In this document: positions 23,234-31,568 of the stretch, piece by piece
Layout of the letters: every line of letters begins with the position of its first letter
How positions within the stretch are numbered: the stretch's first letter is position 1
Position numbers and translations under genes: made by a program
DNA from: Variovorax paradoxus B4
GTDB taxonomy: Bacteria > Pseudomonadota > Gammaproteobacteria > Burkholderiales > Burkholderiaceae_C
Assembly (NCBI RefSeq): GCF_000463015.1
Contig: NC_022247.1
Location: 2,232,001 to 2,296,000, forward strand
DNA: 64,000 nt
Direction: 5' to 3'
Notes under the pieces: generated by a model
The model's database searches: none
Seen by the model: only the letters and a program-made list of their open reading frames with translations
Told to the model about the DNA's origin: nothing

Positions 23234-23708
23234 TCATTCGTTGCGGATGACGCTCACCTTGCCGTCGCTCTCGAGCCGGGCGACGCGGACCACGCCGAGA
23301 TCGTCAATGCCTTCCTCGCGCAGCTTCCCCATCAGCTCGTCGACGGTGATGCGTTCTTTCCTGAGCGTGCGTGCGACCAGCTTGCCGTACCAGCGGCTCG
23401 GGCGGCGGCTCCAGAAGCCGCGCCACCAAGTCGTAGCGGTAGGCGAGCACGTCGAGCAGGTAGTTCCAGGCGATCAGCGTGCCCAGCAGGGCCACGCCAT
23501 TGGCAATGGATTTGTATTCGCCCTGCATCGCGCTGCTCGACGCATCGGCCACCAGCACGATGAACAGCAGGTCGGCCATGCTCATCGAGCCGATGTCGCG
23601 CCGCAGGACGAAACGGAAGATGACCAGGAGGAACCAGTAGATCGCGCTGCCGCGGATCACCATCTCCAGCAGCGGCTGGTCGGGGGAGAACAAGTCGGAC
23701 AGGTTCAT
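23234..23708 (-). pseudogene. DUF421 (YetF-like) membrane protein, frameshifted
   Basis: The 5' part starts MNLSDLFSPDQPLLEMVIRG and contains two to three membrane segments (IYWFLLVIFRFVL, MADLLFIVLVADASSSAMQG, GVALLGTLIAWNYLLDVLAY), all typical of DUF421. After EPPPEPLV the original frame turns into Arg/His-rich nonsense, while the conserved continuation GKLVARTLRKERITVDELMG..VSVIRNE is intact in another frame and ends at a proper stop at 23234. The break lies near 23385-23391; the length is consistent with loss of about five bases (or two) around an expected R-N-G-K turn. Either a recent inactivation or a sequencing error; the C-terminal half otherwise looks unspoiled. Confidence 0.8.
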
Positions 23709-23947
23709 GTGTGCCCTTCGGCGGCAAGGGCGGCCACCTGCAGCGCGATATTCCGCGCACCACGCGCCTGCGGCTGTCGTGCAATCGGCCCCAGGCACCG
23801 TCGGTGCAATCCCACAGTGGCCTCGCGCGGCCTTGCCGGATTGTGCCGCCGCCAGACTGCTCCCACGCACAGGGCCTGTGTCCTCCGACCCGCGGCGCGG
23901 AGGTAGCGCGCAGCATGAAGAGCTTCTTCACCCTTCAGGAGAAATCA

Positions 23948-24262
23948 ATGCCAAGAGGTGACAAGTCGTCCTACACGGACAAGCAGAAACGCAAGGTCGA
24001 GCGCATCGAGGAAGGCTACGAGCATCGCGGCGTGGGCAAGGGCGAAGCCGAAAGGCGCGCCTGGGCCACCGTCAACGCCGAGACCGGCGGCGGCAAGAAG
24101 AGCGGCAGCGGCCGCGGCAAGGCCGAGAACCATGCGCCGTCGCGCATCGGCGGCCACAAGGGCGGCGCCGCGGCAGCGTCCCGCACGGCCGCCGAGCGCT
24201 CGGCATCTGCCAAAAAGGCCGCCGCCACCCGCGAGCGCAACGCCGAGCGGCGCAGCGGTTGA
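23948..24262 (+). CDS. Small basic 'plasmid stabilization'-type protein
   Basis: A 104-residue, strongly basic protein beginning MPRGDKSSYTDKQKRKVERI and EGYEHRGVGKGEAERRAWAT, a conserved N-terminus usually annotated as plasmid stabilization protein although no plasmid function is shown. The second half is low-complexity Gly/Ala/Lys with RIGGHKGGAAAASRTAAERS, suggesting nucleic-acid binding or disorder. It has AGGAG 8 bases before the ATG. It is followed within 20 bases by the CBS gene and is likely cotranscribed. Related genes are common in stress-gene clusters of soil proteobacteria. Confidence 0.75.
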   Translation: MPRGDKSSYTDKQKRKVERIEEGYEHRGVGKGEAERRAWATVNAETGGGKKSGSGRGKAENHAPSRIGGHKGGAAAASRTAAERSASAKKAAATRERNAERRSG

Positions 24263-24282
24263 ACCACCCGAGGAAACATGCA

Positions 24283-24756
24283 ATGACACGCGTATCCGAA
24301 CTGATGACACGCGGCGTGCGGACCCTTTCGCCGACCGACACGGTGGCACTGGCCGCCCAGGCCATGGACGAACTGGACATCGGCGCCATTCCCGTGTGCG
24401 ATGGCCAGCGGCTGCTCGGCATGGTCACCGACCGCGACATCGTGCTTCGCGTGGTGGCGCAGACGCGCCCGCTGGACACTTCACTGTCCGAGGTGATGTC
24501 GAAGGACGTCAAGTGGTGCAGCGAGAGCGACAACGTCGAAACCGTGATGGACGAGATGGCCGGCTACCAGCTGCGGCGCATGCCGGTGGTGGACCGCGGC
24601 CGCAGGCGGGTGGGCATGCTGTCGCTGGGCGACACTGCCGCGAAGGGCGACATCGGCAAGGCGGGCGACACGCTCAACATCATTTCCCAGCCGGCCGAGC
24701 CCGACCGCTCGGGGCAGTCCGCGGCAAGCGGGCCCAGCGGCGGAGGTTCCTCGTAG
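24283..24756 (+). CDS. CBS-domain-pair protein
   Basis: A 157-residue protein with two CBS motifs: MTRGVRTLSPTDTVALAAQAMDELDIGAIPV (described in outline), LLGMVTDRDIVLRVVAQ, then MSKDVKWCSESDNVETVMDE and RRMPVVDRGRRRVGMLSLGD. CBS pairs bind adenine nucleotides such as AMP, ATP or SAM and act as energy sensors; stand-alone versions like this are typical stress genes. The C-terminus is a Ser/Gly-rich tail. The chosen ATG at 24283 has GAGG upstream; an in-frame ATG at 24259 overlaps the preceding stop and is less likely. Confidence 0.88.
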   Translation: MTRVSELMTRGVRTLSPTDTVALAAQAMDELDIGAIPVCDGQRLLGMVTDRDIVLRVVAQTRPLDTSLSEVMSKDVKWCSESDNVETVMDEMAGYQLRRMPVVDRGRRRVGMLSLGDTAAKGDIGKAGDTLNIISQPAEPDRSGQSAASGPSGGGSS

Positions 24757-24775
24757 GTCCGAGGGCGCCCAGGCC

Positions 24776-25378
24776 TCAGTGCCTCGCGGGCAGGCGAATG
24801 CGCGACCCGGGCGTGGTGGAGATCCGCAGCGCTTCTTCCGCCTGGCGCAGGAAGCGCTGGTTGCGTGTGCTCGTCTGCGAAGCGACGCAGTCGCGGGGAA
24901 CGATGGCCTGCAGGTCGCGCATGCCCGCGTCGGCCACGCTGGCCCAGATGCACTGGTCGCTTGCCACGCCGGTCACGATCAGCCGCCTGGCCTTCAGGTA
25001 CGCGAGCAGCAGTTCGAGCGGCGTTGCGAAGAAGGCGGATTGCTTGGGCTTGAGCACGAAGTAGTCCGTCTCTTCGGGCAGGAGCGCCGAGGTGATCTCG
25101 GCACCGGCGCCTCCCGAGGCCAGCGACAGTTCCACCAGCCTGGGAAAGTCCGAGCGCCAGCGTCCGCGGTTGTCGTTGACGTAGATGGCGGGCACGCCTG
25201 CGCGCGTGCAGCGCGCCTTCAGTGCCGCGATGCGCCCGGCAATGGCGTGCGCGCCGGGCAGCAGCTTTTCGGCGTCGGGAAAATCCCAGCAGCTGATCAT
25301 GTCGATGATCAGCAGGGCGGTGTGGCCGGCGGCGGGAGCCGGTGCGAGGGCTGGAGGCTCGGAACGGGAAGACGCCAT
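24776..25378 (-). CDS. Isochorismatase-family cysteine hydrolase
   Basis: A 200-residue hydrolase of the isochorismatase fold. The catalytic triad is visible: Asp in ALLIIDMISCWDF, Lys in FVLKPKQSAFFATPLE and Cys in TGVASDQCIWASVADAG; NDNRGRWRSDF also fits. Members hydrolyse isochorismate, nicotinamide, ureidoacrylate or similar amides; the substrate cannot be told here. The residues before the domain are Pro/Ala-rich. I place the start at 25378 (MASSRSEPP); an ATG at 25390 is also possible. It is convergent with the CBS gene and close to other stress-type genes. Confidence 0.85.
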   Translation of the reverse strand: MASSRSEPPALAPAPAAGHTALLIIDMISCWDFPDAEKLLPGAHAIAGRIAALKARCTRAGVPAIYVNDNRGRWRSDFPRLVELSLASGGAGAEITSALLPEETDYFVLKPKQSAFFATPLELLLAYLKARRLIVTGVASDQCIWASVADAGMRDLQAIVPRDCVASQTSTRNQRFLRQAEEALRISTTPGSRIRLPARH

Positions 25379-25483
25379 GGCGCCCACCATTCCCAATGGC
25401 CACCGCCGCAGCCGTAGGAAAGCCGCGCGTGGCGGCGAAAGTCGCCGCCACGCGCGTTGGTCAGGACTGGCCGGGACTGCCGC

Positions 25484-25687
25484 TCACCGGTCTTCCGGCA
25501 CGCCGTATGCCGCGCGCATCTGGTCGAGCCGTGCCTGCGCGACCTCGAAGCATTCGGCCAGTTGCTCCGGCGTTGCCGGCGGATAGCCGGCCGGCGGCTG
25601 CAGCGCATTGCCCAGCCGTTCCCAGGCCGCCTCCCATGCCAGCTTGGCGAGCGCGCGGGACTCCCGGGAAGACGGCGGAGCGGGCAT
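25484..25687 (-). CDS. Small hypothetical protein
   Basis: A 67-residue protein (MPAPPSSRESRALAKLAWEA.., ending QMRAAYGVPEDR), predicted mostly helical, without membrane or signal segment. GAGG stands seven bases before the ATG. No family is recognised, but codon use is normal and the SD supports translation. The following 280 bases to 25967 hold no gene that I can support. Confidence 0.5.
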   Translation of the reverse strand: MPAPPSSRESRALAKLAWEAAWERLGNALQPPAGYPPATPEQLAECFEVAQARLDQMRAAYGVPEDR

Positions 25688-25967
25688 GTTCGTCCTCGGT
25701 TGTGACGCAACAGAGTATGCGCCCGCGGGAGGAGGGATGATTTGGCGGGGCCCGCGTAGGAGGCCTCTTTCACAACGACGCGCGTTATCCCGCCCCGCCG
25801 GGCCGAAACATGTCCGACCATCGGCGCGAGGACGACGCCTGCTGCGAAGGCCGCGAAGGAAGAGGAAGCTAGGCCCGTGCGGGGAGGCCTTCTGTAGGAG
25901 CCGGCCTCATCGACATGCACGGATCGCCCCCGTGCACCCGCCCAACCGTTCACAAGGAGCTCTCCCG

Positions 25968-26054
25968 ATGAACACTTCCGCTCTTACCCGGTCCTTCGCC
26001 ATAGCCCCCGCCGCCGGCGCCTCCTCGGGCTTCGGCCTGGAGGAGCACCGCTAA
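25968..26054 (+). CDS. Short 28-codon ORF upstream of DUF3182 gene
   Basis: MNTSALTRSFAIAPAAGASS..EEHR, 28 residues, with a textbook AAGGAG eight bases before its ATG. It ends 16 bases before the DUF3182 start, which itself has only a weak SD. It may be a leader peptide or a translational coupler; no repeated codon run hints at attenuation. Confidence 0.4.
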   Translation: MNTSALTRSFAIAPAAGASSGFGLEEHR

Positions 26055-26070
26055 GACCGGGGCACATGCC

Positions 26071-27243
26071 ATGGACACCCTTTTCAGCTCGGGAGTCGCC
26101 CTCGTGGACACGGTCCTCAAGAGCACCGGCGGCGGCGTCGTGGTCTGGAGCGCCGATCCGCAGGCCTATTGCAGCGATCACGAGCGGGCCACGCGCAGCA
26201 ATTTCGCGCAGCGGCTCGCGGCGCTGAAGCAGTTCCGCTTTGCGGGCGAATACGACGCCTCGCGCGCGCACGAGAACGCGCCGCTGTACTTCGTGCCGAG
26301 CGACACCATCGCCAGCGCGCAGCTCGCGCGCTCGCTCGGCATCTCGACCTTGCACGACCTGTTCGGCGGCGTGGTTCCATACCCCTTCGTCGCCACCAAG
26401 GCCATCACGCATCCGCTGGTGGGCAGGGCGGCCGTCTGCCCCGAGGGATGGGAGCCGGCCTTTGCCCCCGCCGTGTCGGATGCGGTGCTCGACGGCTTTT
26501 CCGCGTTCTCGATCGAAGACGCGCGATGGGCCGGGCGCCACCTGCTGGAAAGCGGCGTGGTGCGCGTCAAGCCGGTGTGCGCCACCGGCGGGCGGGGCCA
26601 GGCCGTGGCCGCCGACGCCGATGCCCTGGACCGCTGCCTTGCCGCCATGGACGAGAGCGAGATCGCGCTGCATGGCGTGGTGCTGGAAGAGAACCTCGCC
26701 AGCCCGGAAACCTACAGCGTCGGGCAGGTGCTGGTCGACCAGATGATCGTGAGCTACTTCGGCCGCCAGCGGATGACGCGCGACAACGCCGGACAGAACG
26801 TCTACGGCGGCTCCGACCTGACGCTCGTGCGCGGCAACTTCGATGCGCTGCTTGACATGACCAGCCCCGGCCCGGCGCTTTGCCTGGCCATCGACCAGGC
26901 GCGGCGCTACCACCATGCGGTGATCGACTGCTACCCGGGTTTCTTTGCCTCCCGCGTGAACTACGACGTGGCGCAGGGCCTGGGCGCGGACGGCGCCTGG
27001 CGATCGGGCGTGCTCGAGCAGTCGTGGCGCGTCGGCGGCGCCACCGGGGCCGAAATGGTCGCGCTCGAATGCTTCTGGCGCGACCCGGTGCTCGAGCGCG
27101 TGCGCATCTCCTGCTTCGAAGCGTATGGTGCTGCGGTGCCGATCCCGGCCGATGCGACGGTGCACTACCGAGGCGTCGACTCGCAGGTCGGGCCCCTCGC
27201 CAAATACGCATTGTTCCAGCCATATGACAGCGACACGACATAA
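26071..27243 (+). CDS. DUF3182 family protein
   Basis: A 390-residue cytoplasmic protein of the DUF3182 family, found in Burkholderiales and some other proteobacteria beside stress and hydrolase genes. Visible landmarks include YFVPSDTIASAQLARSLGIS, VRVKPVCATGGRGQAV and VGQVLVDQMIVSYFGRQRMT; the central Lys/Gly-rich and Glu-containing stretches (GVVLEENL) look ATP-grasp-like, which would imply ligase chemistry, but this is only a resemblance. The gene overlaps the next (alpha/beta hydrolase) by 20 bases, so the two proteins likely act together. A 28-codon ORF with a better SD precedes it. Confidence 0.75.
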   Translation: MDTLFSSGVALVDTVLKSTGGGVVVWSADPQAYCSDHERATRSNFAQRLAALKQFRFAGEYDASRAHENAPLYFVPSDTIASAQLARSLGISTLHDLFGGVVPYPFVATKAITHPLVGRAAVCPEGWEPAFAPAVSDAVLDGFSAFSIEDARWAGRHLLESGVVRVKPVCATGGRGQAVAADADALDRCLAAMDESEIALHGVVLEENLASPETYSVGQVLVDQMIVSYFGRQRMTRDNAGQNVYGGSDLTLVRGNFDALLDMTSPGPALCLAIDQARRYHHAVIDCYPGFFASRVNYDVAQGLGADGAWRSGVLEQSWRVGGATGAEMVALECFWRDPVLERVRISCFEAYGAAVPIPADATVHYRGVDSQVGPLAKYALFQPYDSDTT

Positions 27244-28003
27244 CTTCATAGACATATCCGTAGACGGCCAGCACATTGCCGGAACGCTGGTCGCCGCCTC
27301 CACGATGGTGCCCGGCGTTCTCCTGGTCCACGGCTGGGATGGCAGCCAGGAGCAGTACATCGCGCGCGCGCACGAGATTGCCGCGCTCGGCTGCGTCTGC
27401 CTCACCTTCGACCTGCGCGGCCACGCGCGCCATGCCTCGCTGCGCCAGGAGGTCACGCGCGAGGACAACCTGCGCGACGTGCTCGCGGCCTACGACACGC
27501 TCATCAGCCACCCGACCGTCGACCCGCAGGCCGTCGCCATCGTCGGCAGCAGCTACGGCGGCTACCTGGCGGCGCTGGTCAGCACGATGCGGCCGGTGCG
27601 CTGGCTCGCGCTGCGGGCTCCGGCGCTCTACCGCGACCGCGAGTGGCTCGCGCCCAAGGGCCAGCTGAGCAGGCCCGATCTCGTGGCCTACCGCCGCACC
27701 CTCGTCGGCCCGCGCGACAACCGGGCGCTCGCAGCCTGCGAGGCCTTCACGGGCGACGTGCTGATCGTGGAATCGGAGCACGACCAGATCGTGCCGCACC
27801 CGGTCATCGAGAACTACCTGGGCGCATTCAAGCGCGTGCGCTCCGCGACCTACCGCGTCATCTCGGGCGCCGACCATGCCCTGTCGAAGCAGGCGCACCG
27901 CCAGGCCTATGGGCAACTCCTCGTCTCCTGGATGACGGAAATGACGCTGGGCGCCCGGGCGACCGGCACCATGACGCGGCCCGTCTCCGCGAGTCCCGCA
28001 TAG
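27224..28003 (+). CDS. Alpha/beta hydrolase
   Basis: A 259-residue serine hydrolase. The oxyanion segment is VLLVHGWDGSQEQY, the nucleophile elbow GSSYGGYLAAL (Ser near residue 112), the acid probably Asp in IVESEHDQIVPH and the His in SGADHALSKQAH, an order typical of dienelactone hydrolase/peptidase-like members. The substrate is unknown. The ATG at 27224 lies within the DUF3182 3' end (20-base overlap), implying coupling. The next gene, a small membrane protein, begins 12 bases after its stop. Confidence 0.87.
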   Translation: MTATRHNFIDISVDGQHIAGTLVAASTMVPGVLLVHGWDGSQEQYIARAHEIAALGCVCLTFDLRGHARHASLRQEVTREDNLRDVLAAYDTLISHPTVDPQAVAIVGSSYGGYLAALVSTMRPVRWLALRAPALYRDREWLAPKGQLSRPDLVAYRRTLVGPRDNRALAACEAFTGDVLIVESEHDQIVPHPVIENYLGAFKRVRSATYRVISGADHALSKQAHRQAYGQLLVSWMTEMTLGARATGTMTRPVSASPA

Positions 28004-28015
28004 ACAGGTTCCCCT

Positions 28016-28510
28016 ATGAAGACCATGACCGAAAGACAACTGTCCACGCTGCGAACCGGCCTGATTGCAGGAACCCTCGCAAGCATTGCCTCCACCGCCG
28101 CGCTGATGCTGTGCGGCCGCCGCGAGACCGGCAGCATGGCGGCGCCGACCAACGCCACCAGCCACTGGCTGTGGGGAGACCAGGCCTTCGAGGCGCGCCG
28201 GCCCACGCTGAAGCACACCGGGCTGGGCTACGCCACGCACCATGCGAGCGCCATATTCTGGGCGCTGATCTATGCCTGGCTGCACGCCAGCCGGCATCCC
28301 GCGCAGTCGGTTCCCGCAGCGCTCGCCAGTGCCGGTGCCGCAACCGCACTGGCCTGCGCGGTGGACTACACGATCATCCCGCGCCGGCTCATGCCAGGCT
28401 TCGAGCACCATCTTTCGAAGCGCTCCCTGGGCGTCGTCTATGGTCTGTTTGCGGTGGGGCTGGCGGCCGGATGCCTGCTGGCCCAGCGTGGGCGCGGCCG
28501 GGGCGGCTAG
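28016..28510 (+). CDS. Hypothetical inner-membrane protein
   Basis: A 164-residue protein with four hydrophobic segments near residues 13-33, 73-90, 97-117 and 137-156 (for example ASAIFWALIYAWLHA and LGVVYGLFAVGLAAGCLLA). His residues in GYATHHASA and the turn IIPRRLMPGFEHHLS are noticeable. No catalytic motif is recognised. It follows the alpha/beta hydrolase at 12 bases and is probably the last gene of the DUF3182 operon. Confidence 0.7.
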   Translation: MKTMTERQLSTLRTGLIAGTLASIASTAALMLCGRRETGSMAAPTNATSHWLWGDQAFEARRPTLKHTGLGYATHHASAIFWALIYAWLHASRHPAQSVPAALASAGAATALACAVDYTIIPRRLMPGFEHHLSKRSLGVVYGLFAVGLAAGCLLAQRGRGRGG

Positions 28511-28637
28511 CGCGAACAGGGAGGGCGGCGACGCACGAGTAGTGCGCCTTGCTACGCGCACTCAAGGAGCTTTCCTACGTCGCGGCGCCGGCGGCCCTTT
28601 CATCGTTCGGCTTTCCTCAACCAGACCGGAGCCCACG

Positions 28638-29132
28638 ATGCCCAACTCCACCAAGCGCGCAGCGCCCGATGCATGCAGCCTTCTCGATTCGGATCACCGC
28701 AACGTCAAGAAAATGTTCAAGGCGTACGAGGAACTGACCCATTCGCGTGCTGCCGATGCGCAGCAGAAGAAGCGCGAACTCGCCAACCAGATCTGCACCG
28801 AGCTGACCGTTCATGCGCAGATCGAGGAAGAGATCTTCTACCCGGCCCTGCGCGAGGCGATCAGCGAAACCGATCTTCTCGACGAAGCCGAAGTCGAGCA
28901 CGCCAGCGCCAAGGAATTGATCGCGCAGATCGAAGCTGCCACCGAGGTGGACGACAAGTTCGATGCCAAGGTCATCGTGCTGGGCGAATACATCGACCAC
29001 CACGTGAAGGAAGAGCGCAACGAGATCTTCGTCAAGGCACGCGCCGCCAGCGGGCTCGACCTGGTGGCCATGCGCGAGCAGCTCGCCGCGCGCAAGGAAG
29101 AGCTGATGGAAGAGCTCACCGCAGCGGCCTGA
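28638..29132 (+). CDS. Hemerythrin-like domain protein
   Basis: A 164-residue four-helix protein with the di-iron ligands of hemerythrins: His in LLDSDHRNVKKMF, His and Glu in LTVHAQIEEEIFYPAL, His in AEVEHASAKELI and His-His-Glu in GEYIDHHVKEERNEIF. Such cytoplasmic single-domain hemerythrins are linked to oxygen, NO or iron handling and are frequent in stress clusters. The ATG follows GGAGCCCACG. It stands alone with its own upstream region of about 125 bases. The DUF2383/2231-type partners sometimes found nearby are not seen. Confidence 0.88.
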   Translation: MPNSTKRAAPDACSLLDSDHRNVKKMFKAYEELTHSRAADAQQKKRELANQICTELTVHAQIEEEIFYPALREAISETDLLDEAEVEHASAKELIAQIEAATEVDDKFDAKVIVLGEYIDHHVKEERNEIFVKARAASGLDLVAMREQLAARKEELMEELTAAA

Positions 29133-29235
29133 CTGCACACGGCCCGCGACACGTGCTTCCAGCTTGAGTCCACCATCGAGGCTTTCGTCGCCAGCCTGCC
29201 TTTGCCGATGATGGAGATGTCTTCCGCCCGGGGCC

Positions 29236-30939
29236 ATGGTAGAAACCGGCCACCCTGCGCACGTTGCGCATTGCATCGCACCGATGGCCGAAGACTTCTC
29301 CTTCAATCCACGACATCCCGTCATCCCGACCGCCCCCGGCTTCCGCCCGGGGCGCGCGTCCTGGCTGCTGCTGCTCGGCCTGGCCCTGCTGTTCATGGGC
29401 GGCTGCGCGGGGCTGCCGGCCGGGGTGGAGCGCAAGCCTTCGGTGGCCATTGCCGACGGCGCCGCCACCATGCTGGGCCGCCTGGTGGCGGCGGCTTCAC
29501 CGCCGGGGCAGGGGCTGAGCGGTTTCCGGCTGCTGCCGATGCCGCAGTATTCGCTGCATGCGCGCGTCGAACTCGCGCGCCGCGCCCAGCGCTCGATCGA
29601 TGTGCAGTACTACCTGGTGCAGAACGACGAAACCGGCCGCTACCTGCTGCGCACGCTGCGCGACGCGGCCGACCGCGGCGTGCGCGTGCGCCTGCTGGTG
29701 GACGACCTCTACACCGCGGGCGCCGATCCGCTGTTCGCGGGCTTCGCGGCGCATCCGAATGTCGAGGTGCGGTTCTTCAATCCGTTCCCGGCCGGCCGCG
29801 ATTTCCTGGGCACGCGCTGGGCAGCGTCGCTGCTCGACTTCGACCGGGTGCACCGCCGCATGCACAACAAGCTGTTCGTGGTGGACAACACGATGGCGGT
29901 CATGGGCGGGCGCAACATCGCCAACGAATACTTCCTGCGCGATGGCGGCTCGAACTTCATCGACATCGACACGCTGGTGGCCGGCACGGTCGTGCCGCGG
30001 CTTTCATCGCTGTTCGACATGTACTGGAACAGCCCGTACGTCTATCCGATCGAGTCGCTGGTCTCCGATGGCGGGGCCACGCCGCAGCAGCTGCGCGAAC
30101 GCTTCGAGCAATTGACCACCGGGCCGGACACGCTGCATCCCGAGCCGCTGGATTCCACCGACCTGCTGGGCAACAACGCGCTCGCCAAGGATCTGGGCGA
30201 GGGCGCGCTGTCGCTCGTCTGGGCGCGCGCCGAAGCCTATGCCGACGCGCCCGCCAAGGCACTGGGTCCCACGGACGAGGCCCGCGGACTGCCGGCTGAC
30301 GAGTCGACCGACAGCGTGCTCTACAACGTGCGGCGCTACCTGCGCGGCGCCCAGCAGGAGATCCTGCAGACCACGCCCTACCTGATTCCGGGTCGCGGCG
30401 GCATGGAGACGATCCGCCTCGTGCGGCAACGGGGCGTGAGCTACACCATCGTCACCAATTCATTGGCCGCCACGGACGAATCGCTGGTGCACATTGGCTA
30501 TCGCCGCTACCGGCCCGAGATGCTCGGCCTCGGTGTGGAGCTCTACGAGCTGAGCCCCAAGCGCGTCGAGCAGACGAAGCGTTTCGGCATCTACGGTTCG
30601 GCCAGCGGCCGGCTGCACGGAAAGTCGGCGGTGGTCGACCGCAGCATGGTCTTCATCGGCTCGATGAATTTCGATCCGCGCTCGATGCTGCACAACACCG
30701 AGATCGGCATATTCATCTTCAGCCCGCAGATTGCCCAGCAACTCACCAGTCTGATCGGTTTCATCCGGCTCGACGGCGCGTACCAGCTGCAGCTGGGTCC
30801 GAGCGGCGGCATCGAATGGGTGAGCCCGGCCGCGGGCGACGGCGCCGACACCATCCTGCACGTGGAGCCGGAAACGGATTTCTGGTCGCGCTGGAAGCTG
30901 GAGCTTTTTGCGCCGCTGGTGCCCGAGAGCCTTTTGTAG
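29236..30939 (+). CDS. Phospholipase D-type lipoprotein (cardiolipin synthase-like)
   Basis: A 567-residue PLD-superfamily protein with two HKD motifs: MHNKLFVVDNTMAVMGGRN near residue 210 and LHGKSAVVDRSMVFIGSMNF near residue 460. This spacing and RSIDVQYYLVQNDETG are typical of ClsC-like phospholipid synthases/phosphodiesterases. The N-terminus has a hydrophobic run LLLLGLALLFMGGCAGLP whose GGC could be a lipobox, so the enzyme is probably anchored outside the inner membrane. The exact start is unclear: ATG 29236 or 29284, neither with a clear SD. It would act on membrane phospholipids; the substrate is not established. Confidence 0.85.
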   Translation: MVETGHPAHVAHCIAPMAEDFSFNPRHPVIPTAPGFRPGRASWLLLLGLALLFMGGCAGLPAGVERKPSVAIADGAATMLGRLVAAASPPGQGLSGFRLLPMPQYSLHARVELARRAQRSIDVQYYLVQNDETGRYLLRTLRDAADRGVRVRLLVDDLYTAGADPLFAGFAAHPNVEVRFFNPFPAGRDFLGTRWAASLLDFDRVHRRMHNKLFVVDNTMAVMGGRNIANEYFLRDGGSNFIDIDTLVAGTVVPRLSSLFDMYWNSPYVYPIESLVSDGGATPQQLRERFEQLTTGPDTLHPEPLDSTDLLGNNALAKDLGEGALSLVWARAEAYADAPAKALGPTDEARGLPADESTDSVLYNVRRYLRGAQQEILQTTPYLIPGRGGMETIRLVRQRGVSYTIVTNSLAATDESLVHIGYRRYRPEMLGLGVELYELSPKRVEQTKRFGIYGSASGRLHGKSAVVDRSMVFIGSMNFDPRSMLHNTEIGIFIFSPQIAQQLTSLIGFIRLDGAYQLQLGPSGGIEWVSPAAGDGADTILHVEPETDFWSRWKLELFAPLVPESLL

Positions 30940-30968
30940 GACGCGTGCGTCGGCGGCCGATGCAAGCG

Positions 30969-31472
30969 CTACTGCTGCAGGCGGCCGCTCAGATAGGGCT
31001 CCGGATCGACGGCGGCGCCGTTCTTGCGAATCTCGAAATGCAGCTTCACGCGGTCGGTCTCGCTCTTGCCCATTTCGGCGATCTTCTGGCCTTGCCGGAC
31101 CACCGCGTTTTCCTTCACGAGGATGGTCTGCGCATGGGCGTACGCGGTCAGGAAGGTCTCGTTGTGCTTGACGATGACCATGTTGCCGTAGCTGCGCAAC
31201 TCGCCGCCCACGTACACCACGCGGCCGTCGGCCGAGGCCACGATGGGGTCGCCCAGGTTGCCGGCAATGTCGAGCCCCTTGTTGCGCACGCCGTCGAAGC
31301 GGGCAATGGTGCTGCCGGCGGCGGGCCGGATGAACATGGCCTGGGGTTGCTGGACGGGCGGCGGAATGGTCACGCCGGGCCGCGCGGGCGGCTGTGGCGT
31401 GGTGCAGGCGGCAAGGCCGGCGGCCACGAGAAGCGCGGCGCCGGTGCGAAAGGCAAAAGTCTGGAGGTGCAT
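30969..31472 (-). CDS. Lipoprotein with degenerate LytM (M23) domain
   Basis: A 167-residue lipoprotein: signal LLVAAGLAAC with lipidated Cys near residue 22, a Pro-rich linker, then an M23/LytM domain from about residue 45. The metal site is degenerate: the usual H-x3-D is RNKGLDIAG (Asn for His) and the HxH is VKLHFEIRKNG (Lys for the first His), as in NlpD/EnvC-type activators. It therefore probably activates an amidase or binds peptidoglycan and does not cut it itself. It lacks the LysM domain of full NlpD. Start at 31472 has CTGGAGG-like sequence on the coding strand's 5' side only weakly. Confidence 0.82.
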   Translation of the reverse strand: MHLQTFAFRTGAALLVAAGLAACTTPQPPARPGVTIPPPVQQPQAMFIRPAAGSTIARFDGVRNKGLDIAGNLGDPIVASADGRVVYVGGELRSYGNMVIVKHNETFLTAYAHAQTILVKENAVVRQGQKIAEMGKSETDRVKLHFEIRKNGAAVDPEPYLSGRLQQ

Positions 31473-31568
31473 GGCTCTGTTGGAACGAATTCGTTGCGGA
31501 GGGTTCCTTCGGTCGGCGCGCCGGGCGAGCCACCTCGTCCATGCTAGCAAACTCGGCCGAGCCCGGAT

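Noticed and set aside
24072..24533. Minus-strand frame across the CBS gene
   Set aside because: Antisense shadow; the plus strand carries clear CBS motifs.
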